From Schizophyllum amplum (Eukaryota > Basidiomycota > Agaricomycetes > Agaricales > Schizophyllaceae), in contig VDMD01000047.1 of the NCBI GenBank assembly GCA_007026445.1, forward strand, positions 1-64,000: a stretch of DNA of 64,000 nucleotides. The letters are read 5' to 3'. The position numbers and the translations under genes are program-made. Below the pieces are notes generated by a model, which did no database searches, was not told where the DNA came from, and saw only the letters and a program-made list of their open reading frames with translations. This document shows, piece after piece, positions 45,884 to 62,573 of this stretch (the stretch's first letter is position 1; each line of letters opens with the position of its first letter).

Positions 45884-46304
45884 GATGGTGACAAATCTAG
45901 AGTATGAGGGGAAAACAAAGCGACGCCTTTCTGTGGCTGGAATATACAGAGAAACGGGAAGGTGGTGGCAAGAGGTGACCTCGAATTGGGCGGGTTCAAA
46001 CTGTTATGTACGGTCCAAACAGATGTCAAGCGTCAACGTTTCGCGCGTCGGCGCGTGTATCCGGTCACGTTACCGTGTCCTTTTCTTCCTTGTCCTCAAC
46101 CACCACCACTGCGCACTGCGATTGACGAGCTTTGGACGTTCTTGACCTTTCGGCTGATTTGCGAAATAAATTCTACGATCACATGTTCGAGTTCAAGGCA
46201 AAAGAGCAGGCGCCAGACTTCAGATGCAGATGTGACGTATGTACGAGAACACGAAGATATGTCCACTGACCTATTTTACTTCTCTTACCACTACCACGAC
46301 GAGT
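45884..46304. other. Intergenic stretch between divergent genes
   Basis: Shared upstream region of the acidic protein gene (-) and the short-chain dehydrogenase gene (+). No feature recognised. Confidence 0.4.
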
Positions 46305-47336
46305 ATGCCTTGCTCTCTTGTCATTGGCGCATCTAAAGGTCTAGGGTTTGAACTTGCAAAGAGGCTTCACTCCCTCGGGCACACGGTCTACGCAACCACG
46401 CGATCAGACAAGTCGCCCAACTTCCCGCAGGGCGTCAAGGTAATTCAGAACATTGATGTGGGCATTCAGAGCGCCGGAAGCAGTATCTGTGATGCCCTTG
46501 GAGGAAGCAAGCTCGACCTTGTCTTCATGAGTGCTGGATTATTCAAGATGGACGTGAGTTCACTTTGTCCGCCGCCCGATTAATCTACTTAAACTGACTG
46601 CTTCCCCCGTATAGTCTTTCAACAAGCCAGACTGGGAGGCGCACCTTGACATGTACAAGGTGGTCTCTATGGCACCGTTGTTTATCGCGCATCATCTGTA
46701 TGTTTCTTCTTCCTTCCATGCGAGTCCTGAACAGCGGCCTCAGTGTACAATCCGGCTCCATGTCCTCACCCTCCAAGTTCATCATCATCACCTCCGAGGG
46801 CGGCTCCATCTCCTTGCGCACGGGCGAGGAGAGTGGCGGTGCGTACGGCCACCACGCTAGCAAGGCTGCCGCGAACATGGTCGGCAAGGTTCTTTCGAAC
46901 GACCTCTACGACAAGAGTATCACGGTGGCCATGATTCATGTATGTGTGCAGTCGATCTCAGTGACGCGTGGACTGCTTTTGACCTTGAAAACCCAGCCCG
47001 GATTCATGAAGACGGACATGACAAAGTCGGTTGGGTTCGACCAGTTTTACGAGTCGGGTGGTGGTGAGTGCCCCCTCATTATTTCCGACGCTGCTGTCCA
47101 TCTTAAATTCCTGTAACAGCCGTTGAGCCTTCCGAGGCTGCCGCATCTACCGTTGACTTTGTCTTGAAACTCACGCACGACAAGTCGGGCACCTTCTGGG
47201 CGCCGAGAGGTCCGAGGTCAGTAATTGCTCGCCCTCGCGTGATTCGACAGAGCAGTAAAAGTTCTACAGTGGCATCGGAGGGGCGGAGCGAGTGATGGGC
47301 AGCGACCTATCTACGCCTTTGCAGCTGCCGTGGTAA
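46305..47336 (+). CDS. Short-chain dehydrogenase/reductase (C-factor-like)
   Basis: NAD(P)-dependent oxidoreductase of the SDR family. Starts MPCSLVIGASKGLGFELAKR; the nucleotide-binding Gly motif is GASKGLG, followed by VYATTRSDKSPNFP. Later exons give DLVFMSAGLF (usual NAG replaced by SAG), then KFIIITSEGGSISLR with the catalytic Ser region, and the active-site pair YGHHASK (YxxxK). ITVAMIHPGFMKTDM, with the PG after the active site, is typical. The last exon ends GSDLSTPLQLPW. About 240 residues; introns near 46553-46615, 46698-46740, 46941-46996, 47064-47120 and 47218-47270. Small SDRs of this type resemble bacterial C-factor; substrate unknown. Confidence 0.88.
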
Positions 47337-47586
47337 AGGTATGACTCAACTGTTCAGCGCGACTTGAGCGTGCGGACATGAAGGCAATAGCGACACGAAG
47401 GCCATGTCGCAAAAGGTCAATTGTACAACGCAATAAATTACGAGAATAATACAGCGGTCACAGATCCATCCACGCGTGCTCCTTTGGACACTCCTGAATT
47501 CGCAAACTCGATCTCTCGTCAGCTCACGGACCCTGAGTCTCTCGGCTCGGCTCTGGCTTCCCTCCGCTGGCGCATTCTTCAAATGT

Positions 47587-47919
47587 TCAGTTCGTGACGC
47601 AGGTGAGCACGTTGCTCGCATCGAAGTGGCAGACTGGCAAGAAATGCTAGTGAGTGACTTGGTCTGACGACATGTGCGCAGAAGGCTCACCTCCTTCGGC
47701 AGTGCCGTCGGCGCTCTTGAATGCGCAGTCGTGGCCCTCGCCGTAGTGGTTGCTGCCGTTGCACGCGTCGACTGGGAAAGAGGTGAGTACGCGAGGACAG
47801 CGATAGGCTGAGGGGGATATTGGCGACTTACCTGGGTTGTCAGCGAGCAGGGCGGCGGCGGACGCTTGGCCGAAGACGAAGGAGAGGGCGGTGATGGCGA
47901 GGATGGCGAACTTGTACAT
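47587..47919 (-). CDS. Small secreted cysteine-rich protein, copy 1
   Basis: A 72-residue protein in three exons, too small for most gene finders. Exon 1 (MYKFAILAITALSFVFGQAS then AAALLADNPG) is a signal peptide. Exon 2 gives VDACNGSNHYGEGHDCAF then KSADGTAEG, and exon 3 gives VCHFDASNVLTCVTN. The mature part of about 50 residues has four cysteines spaced C-x11-C-x12-C-x9-C, consistent with two disulfides. The intron positions and parts of the intron sequence match copy 2 at 50340-50683, which is 97 percent identical in protein by my count. The role is unknown; secreted small cysteine-rich proteins in mushrooms include effector- and antimicrobial-like molecules, but nothing shows which applies. 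Confidence 0.85.
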
Positions 47920-48562
47920 GGTGAGTGCTCGGTGGGTGAGTGGTGAAGTGGTTGGGTGGTTGGGTGGGTGGTTGAGAGACTAAGTGGTTGCTGAGGATCT
48001 AGGTCAGAGGACGGGTCTCTTATATAGCGATCAGCTCCCCGTCCGTTCTGCCGAGAGAGGCTAGAGAGAGAGGCTGACGAGGGTGTTGGATGGAGCTTCG
48101 AAACGAGGAGGGAGACGCGAGGTGGAGCCTCGAGACGTGCGGCGAGTGCTATGAAGGTGGATCGCTGTATAGGCAAACTATCAGGTGAGTTAGTTTGGCT
48201 CTGGAAGGGCGCTCACGGCTGAATTGCGCGAATTGGCGCGACGACTGGTGAAGACGTTCGATGGAGCATCGTGAGTGTTTTGTTCTGAGGGGACTGTTTG
48301 TGGAGTAGCTGTTGCTCGTTGCCTGTGTACGTATACTGCCTGCGGACGTATACTCTGTATACGTATACTTACTATCAGGTGGGTCGTTGATATTGGCCGA
48401 GCAGTGCACCGTTTCACTAATTAGATTGATTCAGCTGTACATGCTCTTGCTATGGATCTATTTCCACCGCGCACCCGTCTCCCACTGCCACGCTCGCCTG
48501 TGCTCCACGACGAGCCGCCATCTCACTTTTTGGTCCTCGGACGATTGTTTGGGCGCCTAAAA
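47920..48562. other. Upstream region of small secreted gene copy 1
   Basis: Promoter side of copy 1, with a GGTTGGGTGG-type microsatellite-like tract near 47948-47978, a purine-rich GAGAGAGGCT repeat near 48051-48075, and a GTATAC palindromic tract near 48340-48375. No gene is recognised. Confidence 0.4.
48021..48028 (-). promoter_or_regulatory. TATA box of small secreted gene copy 1
   Basis: CTATATAA on the minus strand about 102 bp before the ATG, the position expected of a fungal TATA element with a transcript leader of roughly 60-70 nt. Confidence 0.5.
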
Positions 48563-49646
48563 AGGCCCCGTTCGGCAACCAATGTCAGGTCAAGTCTGGT
48601 CGAGTCGCGTCTGAGCACGTGATGAGAGGAATTGTCGGAAGGCAAGTTGGCAAACTTGCCGCCGCTTGCCGGAAATATCCGACACGCTCGTCACAAACCG
48701 TGACGGTAACTTTTGACTGCTGCTGCTATTATTTGAAGTCTTTTTCGCACATTTGCTGTTGTAGACTTGAGGTGGAGGGATACTCTTATCATAATTATAG
48801 CATTAGAAATAGACCCAGGAGTCAGAGTCAGTCCATATGGCCAGCACGTAGCCAGCCCAACGCGGACAGTGTGACAGAACCGGACAACGCCGAGAGGTGG
48901 CTGGGATCGTCGCGGAGCGCCGGCACGAAGTCCGAGAATTTCGGGGGACTTTTCCCATCACGTGTTCAGACGCGACTCGACCAGAGTCACCAGACTTGAC
49001 CTGACATTGGTTGCCGATAGTGTTGCCGACGATCCGTTTCGTTTCGTTCCGTGCTAGAAAATTCAGGAAATACAATCGTTTCGATCCGAGCAAGCTGCGA
49101 GTTAGCTCGGAATATAATATCGGCAATTGCCGTAGCACGCTCGCCCTCGCGCAAGTTCAACTTGATGTAAACATCTGCTTACAGGACCTCTGAAGACACC
49201 CCTAGATCTAAAAAACATCCCAGAGTGTGAGTTAACGTCTAATATATGTAAGTATTAAGTATTGTCGAGCGCTGGACGCCGCCTCATCCTGTTGTGTAAC
49301 CAGCGACACGGGCTGGCGGAACACGATGGAAAGAGAGAGAATTTTGAGAGGCCAACGACAACGACAGCGCGGCGCGAGATCTCTCGAAGCTCCCGGACCC
49401 CCCGTAGGTGCGTTTGATACCTGTGTGGGTGCGAAGTGCTGTCGGGGGGATCTGCCTGAGCCTCAGAGCGCAGGACAAGGCCTGTCAAGCCGGGATATAA
49501 TGGTAGGATTTTTTATATCGAGCTACGATTCGATCCGAGTTGTGCATCAAAACGCTTTCCTGTTTAGGATAACGTGCTGCAGCACGGAACGGATCGTCCC
49601 CGAGCTAGCACGAATCGTCGGCAACACTAGTTGCCGAACGGGGCCT
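48563..49646. mobile_element. Inverted-repeat DNA element (interrupted), between the two secreted-protein genes
   Basis: The left arm starts AGGCCCCGTTCGGCAAC then CAATGTCAGGTCAAGTCTGG (48563 onward) and continues CGAGTCGCGTCTGAGCACG to about 48640. The same sequence occurs in reverse complement at about 48950-49017 and, for the outermost 17 bp, at 49630-49646. The right arm is split by the TA-flanked element at 49020-49627 and has a 9-bp partial duplication. Without the insert the outer element is about 474 bp. TAA occurs next to both ends (48558-48560 and 49646-49648), which would fit a PIF/Harbinger-type element, but the left boundary is uncertain. No transposase frame. Confidence 0.65.
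49020..49627. mobile_element. 608-bp TA-flanked MITE nested in the right arm of the outer element
   Basis: Starts GTGTTGCCGACGATCCGT and ends with the near-complement ACGAATCGTCGGCAACAC; TA flanks both ends (49018-49019 and 49628-49629), as for Tc1/mariner insertion. The terminal inverted repeat is about 19 bp with one mismatch, and related internal blocks (GACGATCCGTT..CCGTGCT) occur just inside both ends. It has no coding capacity. Insertion into an existing TA in the outer element's right arm best explains the split of the GTTGCCGAACGGGG terminus from the rest of that arm. Confidence 0.7.
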
Positions 49647-50339
49647 AACTTGGTCACGAGCTTGTTCGAACCATGACACGTGACCGTGTGGCGGGCAATG
49701 TCGTGTTGCCCCAAAGCCCTCACTCTCGAGTCTCGAGTAAGGACGGTCCGTCGGGCTCCGACTATTCTGCGAACCAAGCAGCGGTGAATCAGCATTTTGC
49801 TTTGCCGCTTATGTAACGGGTGCTCATATTCTTCAACCGACACACACCTTCAGAAAACCCTATCTCTTGGTCTTGATTGCCTCGCCACTGCCACCGCTAT
49901 TTTGCGCTCACCAGATCCCGGCTAAATGGCCTAGAAACTCGCGTCGACAATGTATGCAATGGTGTCTCGACGATGAACGCAGTGGAGAGCCGCTACGCTC
50001 ACGTATCATTCCTTGGAGCCTCCCGACCTTGCCCGCAGATGGTTGACGAGACGTCCACCTTCCTACAGCGTTTCGAGGGCGACTCAATGCATTATCTTTG
50101 TACGCCAATACACTGGGCTCTCTCGCCAGTGCACTAAGCTCCTACACAGACATGGAGCGCCCGCGTTCATGTCCTGCGGCTCAGCATCGACCCGTTGACT
50201 CGCATTCACTGTCCTTTGTGCAATCTCCAGTGGCAGGGCGAGGGTATATATACAAGGTGAGCGAGCTGCGTCTTTCCTCAGAACCACCCAGCTTCACAGC
50301 CATCCAACCTCACTAGCCTCACCCAACCATCACACTTTC
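49647..50339. other. Upstream region of small secreted gene copy 2
   Basis: Promoter side of the second secreted-protein gene. It does not resemble the upstream region of copy 1. No other gene or repeat is recognised. Confidence 0.4.
50245..50252 (+). promoter_or_regulatory. TATA box of small secreted gene copy 2
   Basis: TATATATA 95 bp before the ATG at 50340, at nearly the same spacing as in copy 1. Confidence 0.5.
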
Positions 50340-50683
50340 ATGATGTACAAGTTCGCCATCCTCGCCATCACTGCCCTCTCCTTCGTCGTCGGCCAGGCGT
50401 CTGCCGCCGCGCTGCTCGCTGACAACCCTGGTACGTCGCCAAAGCCCCCTCAGCCTATTAGCGTACAGATACTCATATACTCACCTCTTTTTCAGTTGAC
50501 GCGTGCAACGGCAGCAACCACTACGGCGAGGGCCACGACTGCGCTTTCAAGAGCGCCGACGGTACCGCCGAAGGAGGTGAGTCGTTTGTGCGCAGGTCGT
50601 CAGGCCCTGTCGCTCACCAGCATTTTTCTTGACCAGTCTGCCACTTCGACGCGAGCAACGTGCTCACCTGCGTCCCGAACTGA
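50340..50683 (+). CDS. Small secreted cysteine-rich protein, copy 2
   Basis: Same three-exon plan as copy 1, in the opposite orientation 2.4 kb away. Two consecutive ATGs (50340 and 50343) allow MMYKF or MYKF; the second matches copy 1. Only two substitutions are seen: Phe to Val in the signal peptide (LSFVVGQ) and Thr to Pro in the last three residues (TCVPN). All four cysteines and their spacing are kept. Intron 1 shares blocks with copy 1 (GTCGCCAA..CCCCCTCAGCCTAT..CTCACCTCTTT), so the duplication is fairly recent and included introns. The flanks differ, so only the transcription unit appears duplicated. Function unknown. Confidence 0.85.
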
Positions 50684-51145
50684 GTCAGGAAGAGAAGGTT
50701 ACGCAGAACTGTATTGTATTATTCGATGATCTATCGCTGGCCTCGACGCCCGTATCAAAGTCAGATTCGCAGAGAATGAAAGGCAGACTGTTTTTCGATT
50801 GTCTGTATGTGCGTCCGCTGAGCCGCAGAATTGTTGTCTTGGAAACGTTTGACAAGACGCGCCTGTATGTGTCTGGTGACCTCTTTGAACTGCCCACATT
50901 GAACAATGAAGGATTTGGGAATAAAGAGACCTGCGGAGAAAACGGTCGACCAGGACACGTGAGATGAAGAGTTGAACAATGAACGCCCCGAAAGGGGAAA
51001 CATTCGTCACGCAGGGTAGAGATCGAGACCTGATCGAGACTCAACGTCACTAGACCGTCTTTCATTCTCGACGGTCATTAGAATGCTTGTTTTTCTCTCG
51101 CTGTCGTTCTTATAATCTGTTCGCTTCTTCCTCTTGCACGACGCC
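50684..51145. other. Intergenic stretch
   Basis: 3' region of small secreted gene copy 2 and the promoter of the next plus-strand gene. No feature is recognised. Confidence 0.4.
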
Positions 51146-52032
51146 ATGTACAACGTCAAAGCGCCCCAGCGCAGGATGCGAGGTCGTCCTTACATGCGCC
51201 AACCCCACGAGAACAGCTTCCATCATGCTGTGCCAATGCCAATCCCTGCCTTCGTCGACACTACCAATGTTATCGATCCTACATGGGACGAGAGCACCAT
51301 TCGCCCACCGAAGACCTCCCCGCAACGGAACACGACCCCCGAGTTCGATGAAGCAACGATCAAGGCAAGGCCGGAACGTTCCCCTCTGGTGTCTAAGCTT
51401 TCCGCGCAGTTGGACGACGCGACCGTAAGGCCTGTTTCGAGCAACCCCCGAGGGAACGTAGGACTCTTCCGGGAGGTCCTGGACAAGGTCGCTCGCGAGG
51501 CGCGCACGGAGGAAAAGCGACTCGAGGCGGAACGGAAGCGCGCGGCGGACGTGCGACGCCAGAGGGAGGCTGAGGAGGCGAGGCAGCGGCGCCAAGCTGA
51601 ACTAGCTGCGCACGCAGCGGCCCATGCGTTATGTCAGTACGACGTTGCGTGGAAGGCCCTCGGTGCTGGTCGTGTGCATGCCGCCTCCCTCAGCCTCGCA
51701 CAATTCCCCTGGCCGGTTCTGCATGCTGTGCGGTCGGCCGACGATATCAGCGCTGATGCTGTATACGACTTCCTCTTCAATGTGTCTGCGCCGGTGTCTA
51801 CACACCCGAAGGAGCGGCTGAAGCAGGAGATCCTTCGCTGGTGAGTCTTGCGCACTTTGCCTCGTGTGTAGATATTGACTGCAACCGCTATGATAGGCAT
51901 CCAGATAAATTCAACACCAAAGTCGTTCAGTTCGCCCTCCCAGCCGACCGCGCTCGTATCCTCGATATAGCGGGACGAGTTGCGCGAGTGCTGAACGAAC
52001 TCAAGGCTCGCATGGACCGTCCAGCCCTTTGA
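51146..52032 (+). CDS. NFKBIL1-like protein with a coiled coil and a HPDKF motif
   Basis: Two exons (51146-51841 and about 51898-52032). The N-terminus is polar and basic (MYNVKAPQRRMRGRPYMRQP). The middle is a charged coiled coil (EEKRLEAERKRAADVRRQRE then AEEARQRRQAELAAH). The C-terminal domain has QYDVAWKALG, LAQFPWPVLHAVRSADDISA, then AVYDFLFN, and ends across the intron with LKQEILRWHPDKFNTKVVQF and VARVLNELKARM. The RWHPDKF block is shared with the C-terminal part of NFKBIL1 and related fungal proteins and resembles the HPD of J-domains, but the rest of a J-domain is not evident. About 277 residues. The molecular role is unclear. Confidence 0.7.
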
Positions 52033-52550
52033 TCCTCCTATCCACGGACAAGCATCTCATGGACTTATATCGCTGGACTCTGCTACCCAACCACATCTCA
52101 ATGCTGAATATCGTCCACTGTAATTTATGACAACCCTATAGTCCATTCACGGCATCGTCGCACTTATGTATCCCGAGCTACGATCTCGACACAGAAGTGC
52201 TGACAAGGACACTACTTATCGCTCTCTCGCTGATGTTCAAACCCAACCCTGACGAACTTGATCCTACTCACTCGACGACTATCATATTTCTGACGAAACT
52301 TAGTATGCACATAACGTATCCTTTAACTGACTCAAGTCGCCCTTCTGTGTTCTTCTGCTTGAGGAAGTACACACATGGATCGCTTGGGGAGCAGCAAGTC
52401 AGCGCAGGACATCGCTCCGAACGTCTATCAGCCAATCTTGGAGCCATTGAGTAGCGTTGTTGTTTGTGTATGGCAGTAGGTCCATGCTTGTCCAGATCAC
52501 ATGATCACGCTTTCTATGTTCAACAGCATTTAAAGTTTCACTGTCGCCAC
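52033..52550. other. Intergenic region between two convergent genes
   Basis: 3' regions of the NFKBIL1-like gene (+) and the RUS-family gene (-). No feature is recognised. Confidence 0.4.
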
Positions 52551-54484
52551 CTATAATGGCCGCTTCTCCTGCTCAGCACTTCCCTCCCATATGACCGCCT
52601 CCGGAACACCACTGAGCAGCTCCATATCCTTGGCTTCCATCCTCCAACCCTCTCGCCGCATCTCGTCCACAAAGCCATCGATTCGTGCGCACAGGACCTC
52701 GTATGCCCTGCCAATGATCTCTTCATCCCGCATAGCCGGATTTGCTCGACGCAGCTCGAGCGCTTCTGCGGCGTGTACCCACCCGCGCAGGTGGTCCATG
52801 CCGTCGTGCCCCGCCTTTAGCCCCACAGCAATCCTGCGGGGTTCCACAAAATATGGAACGTAGCGCTCACGGGCGAAGAGTACCATCACTGGCGGCACGC
52901 GCGTCAATCGTCGGCCGAGGGCGCACCAGCCGAGGCGTACACCGTCTGCTGTACATATCTCGCCGGGACGCGCGAGTATCCTCTCGATGTTGGCGACTGC
53001 GACAGGTGACGGCACCGCCGCTCGAGCGCGGAATGCGGACCATGCGAGCGCGGCACGCTGCCGATTCAGGGTGCGCAAGCATACGCCACGTATCCCGAGA
53101 TAATTAACCAATAAATGGGCGGCGAGGAGAGCGAGCAGCAGCGCATGTGTGGTATGCGATGTCGTCAGATGAGGGAGCACGAATGTACCAGCCTGTCGAT
53201 AGGCGTGAAAAATCCTCGCAAGCGAGTGGAACAGGACAGCGACATGAGGGACTCACAATCATGCCAAAGAGCGCAAGCAGCGTTTCCTTGCTCGCGTCTT
53301 TTGCGGTAACGTCGCCAATGTCGCCCGTGCCGAACAACGGAGTCGCAAAATGCAACGTCAAGGCCGCTTTCGCGCCCCCGCAGATGGTGCCACAGAGGGC
53401 GCGCGACACGCCTGCGAGGCACAGTGCGCCTACTCGCAAATTCGGGTGACCTGACGCGCGCAAGATCGGCGTGGACGCGTCGAAGGCGATTGCGGCGTCG
53501 TTGAGGATGTCGGCGAGGAAGCGGAACATCTTGGCTTCCGGGAAGAGGGAGGGTCCCATTAGGTATGCGGCGACAATGGCTGGGTTCATCTGAGTGGGAT
53601 GTAAGGTGGAGCAGGGAAGCTTGACGCACTGGTGAGCCTGCTGAAGACGTCCTGCGTCACTGTAAGCAGGACTGCGTTTGTCGCTGTGGCAGACGCGTCG
53701 CCGACGCCGAATCCTTGCGAGGGTTTTCAGTACGTCCCAGGAATATGACAGCGAGGACACACCTTCAAGTAGTGCCCGGGAAGACAGAAGCGTTGCTATA
53801 GAGCTGCAGAAGGCCTGCACAGCGTTGTAGACCTGATATCTACACCGCAGGTCAAGATCATGCAGACACCTGCGTTGTTCAGGCATCTAGGCACCTGAAG
53901 TAGTCTGAAGCAGGCCTAAGGTCAATGCAACAGATCAATAACTACAAGTCTCACCTGGGGAAACGCTGTCCGGGAACCCAGCTGGAAGGAAGATCTTTGC
54001 TACAACTTCGAGCGCCCTGAAGTCATGGCTGCTTCTGGTCTGTTGCATCGTGTCCATCTTCGACATGGGTGTTACTTCCTGCGCAAGATCTGAGTCCATA
54101 ATTGCTCGTTTGAAGCGGTCATAGACGGAATCACCTTTTCCTCGCTGGTGAATGTACTCGTGACGCGTCCGGCCTCGTCCCTCTCAACGAACCGCATTGT
54201 TGGGCGCTCAGCAAGAGTGTGGTGCTCAGAATAGGCGTCGTTGACGACGACATCGACGGTCTACGAAGAAGCGCAGCCAGTGCGGGAAGAGAGCGGTGGG
54301 CGGCTATTGTGCGGTCCGGGGTTGTGCGTGATCTGCGTGACTACGAAGTTGAACTAAAGTCACGTGTCTCGAAGTCGATGCGCTGGGAGCCTTGATGGAC
54401 ATCGGTCCGAGCGTCCTACAAGCAAGAACGGTGGCTGAGCTTGATATATTACCTACCATCAAGAATGTCGGTGAAGCGGCTCAT
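52551..54484 (-). CDS. RUS/DUF647 (root-UVB-sensitive-like) membrane protein
   Basis: From 54484 (MSRFTDILD) through small exons to MRFVERDEAGRVTSTFTSEE, then FRALEVVAKIFLPAGFPDSV. The family core follows: YQVYNAVQAFCSSIATLLSS, PSLFPEAKMFRFLADILNDA then AIAFDASTPIL, CLAGVSRALCGTICGGAKAA, then HFATPLFGTGDIGDVTAKDA with SKETLLALFGMI. The last exon continues with LALLAAHLLVNYLGIRGVCL then RTLNRQRA and ends EGSAEQEKRPL. The protein has several hydrophobic segments. RUS proteins occur in plants, animals and fungi; in plants they affect vitamin-B6-related and early seedling responses, and the fungal role is unknown. About 480-500 residues. The joins between the first exons are uncertain. Confidence 0.82.
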
Positions 54485-54733
54485 AGTATCAACGAGTCAA
54501 GTATTCCAGCCAAAACATGACTAGACGTAAGATGATAATAGCGATGGTGCAACGAGTAGCAGGTACGAGTGGTGGTTTGGTAGATAGTGAGAAGGAGTGC
54601 AGGAGGGGTGATTATTGGTTACGGTAGTATCAATAGAGAGTGGTGAGGGAGGAGCGGGTGGGGCATGTGCATGAGGATTAGTCTCTCCATATGCACGCAG
54701 GAAGCCGAATAGCCTTAAATACTGAATATGTGT

Positions 54734-60828
<6,095 letters not shown>

Positions 60829-61607
60829 GACGCGGTGGGCTCCTGGTGGTCACGGACGAGCAACTGCAGGTATATATATCGCCAGAGCTCCCGCTAGGGA
60901 TTGGCCGGGATCAGCACTCGGGGCATGTACGCAACGGGCACGGCAACTTAGAGTTCGGGTTGACAATACAACAGAACTTCCCATGCGTTTCAACCTCTTG
61001 GCGCGGCGTCGAAAGGCGAAGCAACGTTGAGTCGTTGACTCATGCGTGGAACCGGCGGCTCGGGCCGATCAGGGAACTTGTCTTCTTCCGACTCTTCTTG
61101 ACTGTCGTTGAGTCTGCACCTGGTCTGCACACTGTCCGAGGCTGCCGGATCTGCAATACACATTCAGTACACAACGGAGAGCCATGACCGATGGCACAAT
61201 TGAACTCGAACAAGATCTGTTCATGAAGGCCATCTCGCTTGGGGGAACACACGAACTGGAGTGTGAACGTCGGGTGAACGTTTGAACTTTGGGTCACTGC
61301 TGCTGCACAGAGCTATTCCTAGCTGCAAGAACCGATGGGACGGCGCTCTGCCAGCGCGAGCACCGAAGTACTGAGCCCGAAGCAACCGTGTATAGTGAAT
61401 ATCGTCACCTACAATCAGTCTGCGAACGAAGCATGCCGAGCCCGTTCGTGACAATCAGCTCTTGGAGACCACCGATGAGCTGAAGGCAAGCTGAACGTGC
61501 ACATTCCGAGATTAAGACTGCAACATGGACAGAGCAGCACGATAGACGAACGAGTTGGGGAGCATCGAGTTGGCGAGACTGTCTGAAAAGTTGCAGTGAT
61601 ATACTGC
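60829..61607. other. Intergenic stretch upstream of the ABCC gene
   Basis: Promoter side of the ABCC gene and 3' side of the next minus-strand gene. No gene, repeat or RNA recognised. Confidence 0.4.
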
Positions 61608-62573
61608 TCAGACAAGCCGCGGCACGATAACCGGAAATTGACTCGGCAGCCGCACTGTCCGTTCCTCCAGCATGCGCCCCACCTTGGAGTTGACGTAGGA
61701 GCGCAGCGCGACGAGCAGCTCAGGCTCGGGCGTCGATGGGTGCGCTTCATACGCAACACACAAATCCACGTCCAGCACGCGCAGATTAGGCGGGCGCGTC
61801 TCCAGCACGGCGCGCAGAACCATCGGCGAATCAGTTTGCAGCATGCGCAATTTGTTGACGTTGAGCCCGAGGCGCAAATCAGGAGGGATAACAGTGCGCA
61901 GAATGACGAGCTCATGCGGGGGTGAGACGGCCGACAGCAGGCCACGAGTCGCCTCCTCCGCGTCGGCCTCGGTATACTCTTCTTTCAATTCGTCCGATAT
62001 TGGGACGTCTATAAGGCGCAGCGTCTTCAAGCCAGTGGTCTTGTCCAGCGTGCGCATGCTGTCCTTGCTGAGCAGCGCATCACGCATCACGATGGTAGTG
62101 ACGGCGGGCAGGCGGCGAGCCGCTCGCAGGTGCATACGGTACCATGCCTCGTCGAAGGACGTGGGCGTGCGGAAATTGGCGTAGACGACCACGCGAACGA
62201 GCGGGGCGAGCTTGACAGCGAGGGGGTCGCGCAGGACGAGAGCGCGTGCGAAAGCTGTGGTGCGCAACTTCTTGCGGTTGTAGTCGAAGGTGATGGTGTG
62301 AAATAGACGTCCGAGTGCGAGCGCGCAAAAGAGGCGGCAGACGAGGGCGAGGTGGCCAAGGGTATTTGAAGTGGCTCCATCTTCCCCCGCGTGGATGGCC
62401 TCGTCATCTTCAGTATTGACGGTCACATAGTCAAATATCTCCTCATAAATTTCGACGGGTATTGGAGGAAGGACGCCGGTGTGATCCTGACGCGTAGGCG
62501 CTGAAGACGATGATGAGCTCGACGCAAGTGTTTGAGAGACACACGTACTGGTCCATTCGAGAAGCGGGGGCAT
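61608..62573 (-). CDS. F-box/LRR-like protein, single exon
   Basis: One uninterrupted frame of 321 residues (MPPLLEWTSTCVSQTL onward). After a Ser-rich lead, LPPIPVEIYEEIFDYVTV then LALVCRLFCALALGRLFHTI matches the layout of basidiomycete F-box-type domains (PxEIxxEIFxxV..L..VCrxf...ar..LF..I). Later segments (LKTLRLIDVPISDELK, LVILRTVIPPDLRLGLNVNK) are LRR-like. Proteins of this kind are highly expanded in Agaricomycetes and may bind Skp1 in SCF ubiquitin ligases, but the F-box here is weak, so substrate-adaptor function is inference. The absence of introns is unusual among its neighbours. Confidence 0.7.
   Translation of the reverse strand: MPPLLEWTSTCVSQTLASSSSSSSAPTRQDHTGVLPPIPVEIYEEIFDYVTVNTEDDEAIHAGEDGATSNTLGHLALVCRLFCALALGRLFHTITFDYNRKKLRTTAFARALVLRDPLAVKLAPLVRVVVYANFRTPTSFDEAWYRMHLRAARRLPAVTTIVMRDALLSKDSMRTLDKTTGLKTLRLIDVPISDELKEEYTEADAEEATRGLLSAVSPPHELVILRTVIPPDLRLGLNVNKLRMLQTDSPMVLRAVLETRPPNLRVLDVDLCVAYEAHPSTPEPELLVALRSYVNSKVGRMLEERTVRLPSQFPVIVPRLV

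Noticed and set aside
47948..47978. GGTTGGGTGG tract considered as a telomere-like or CRISPR-like repeat
   Set aside because: Too short and irregular; ordinary low-complexity sequence near a promoter.
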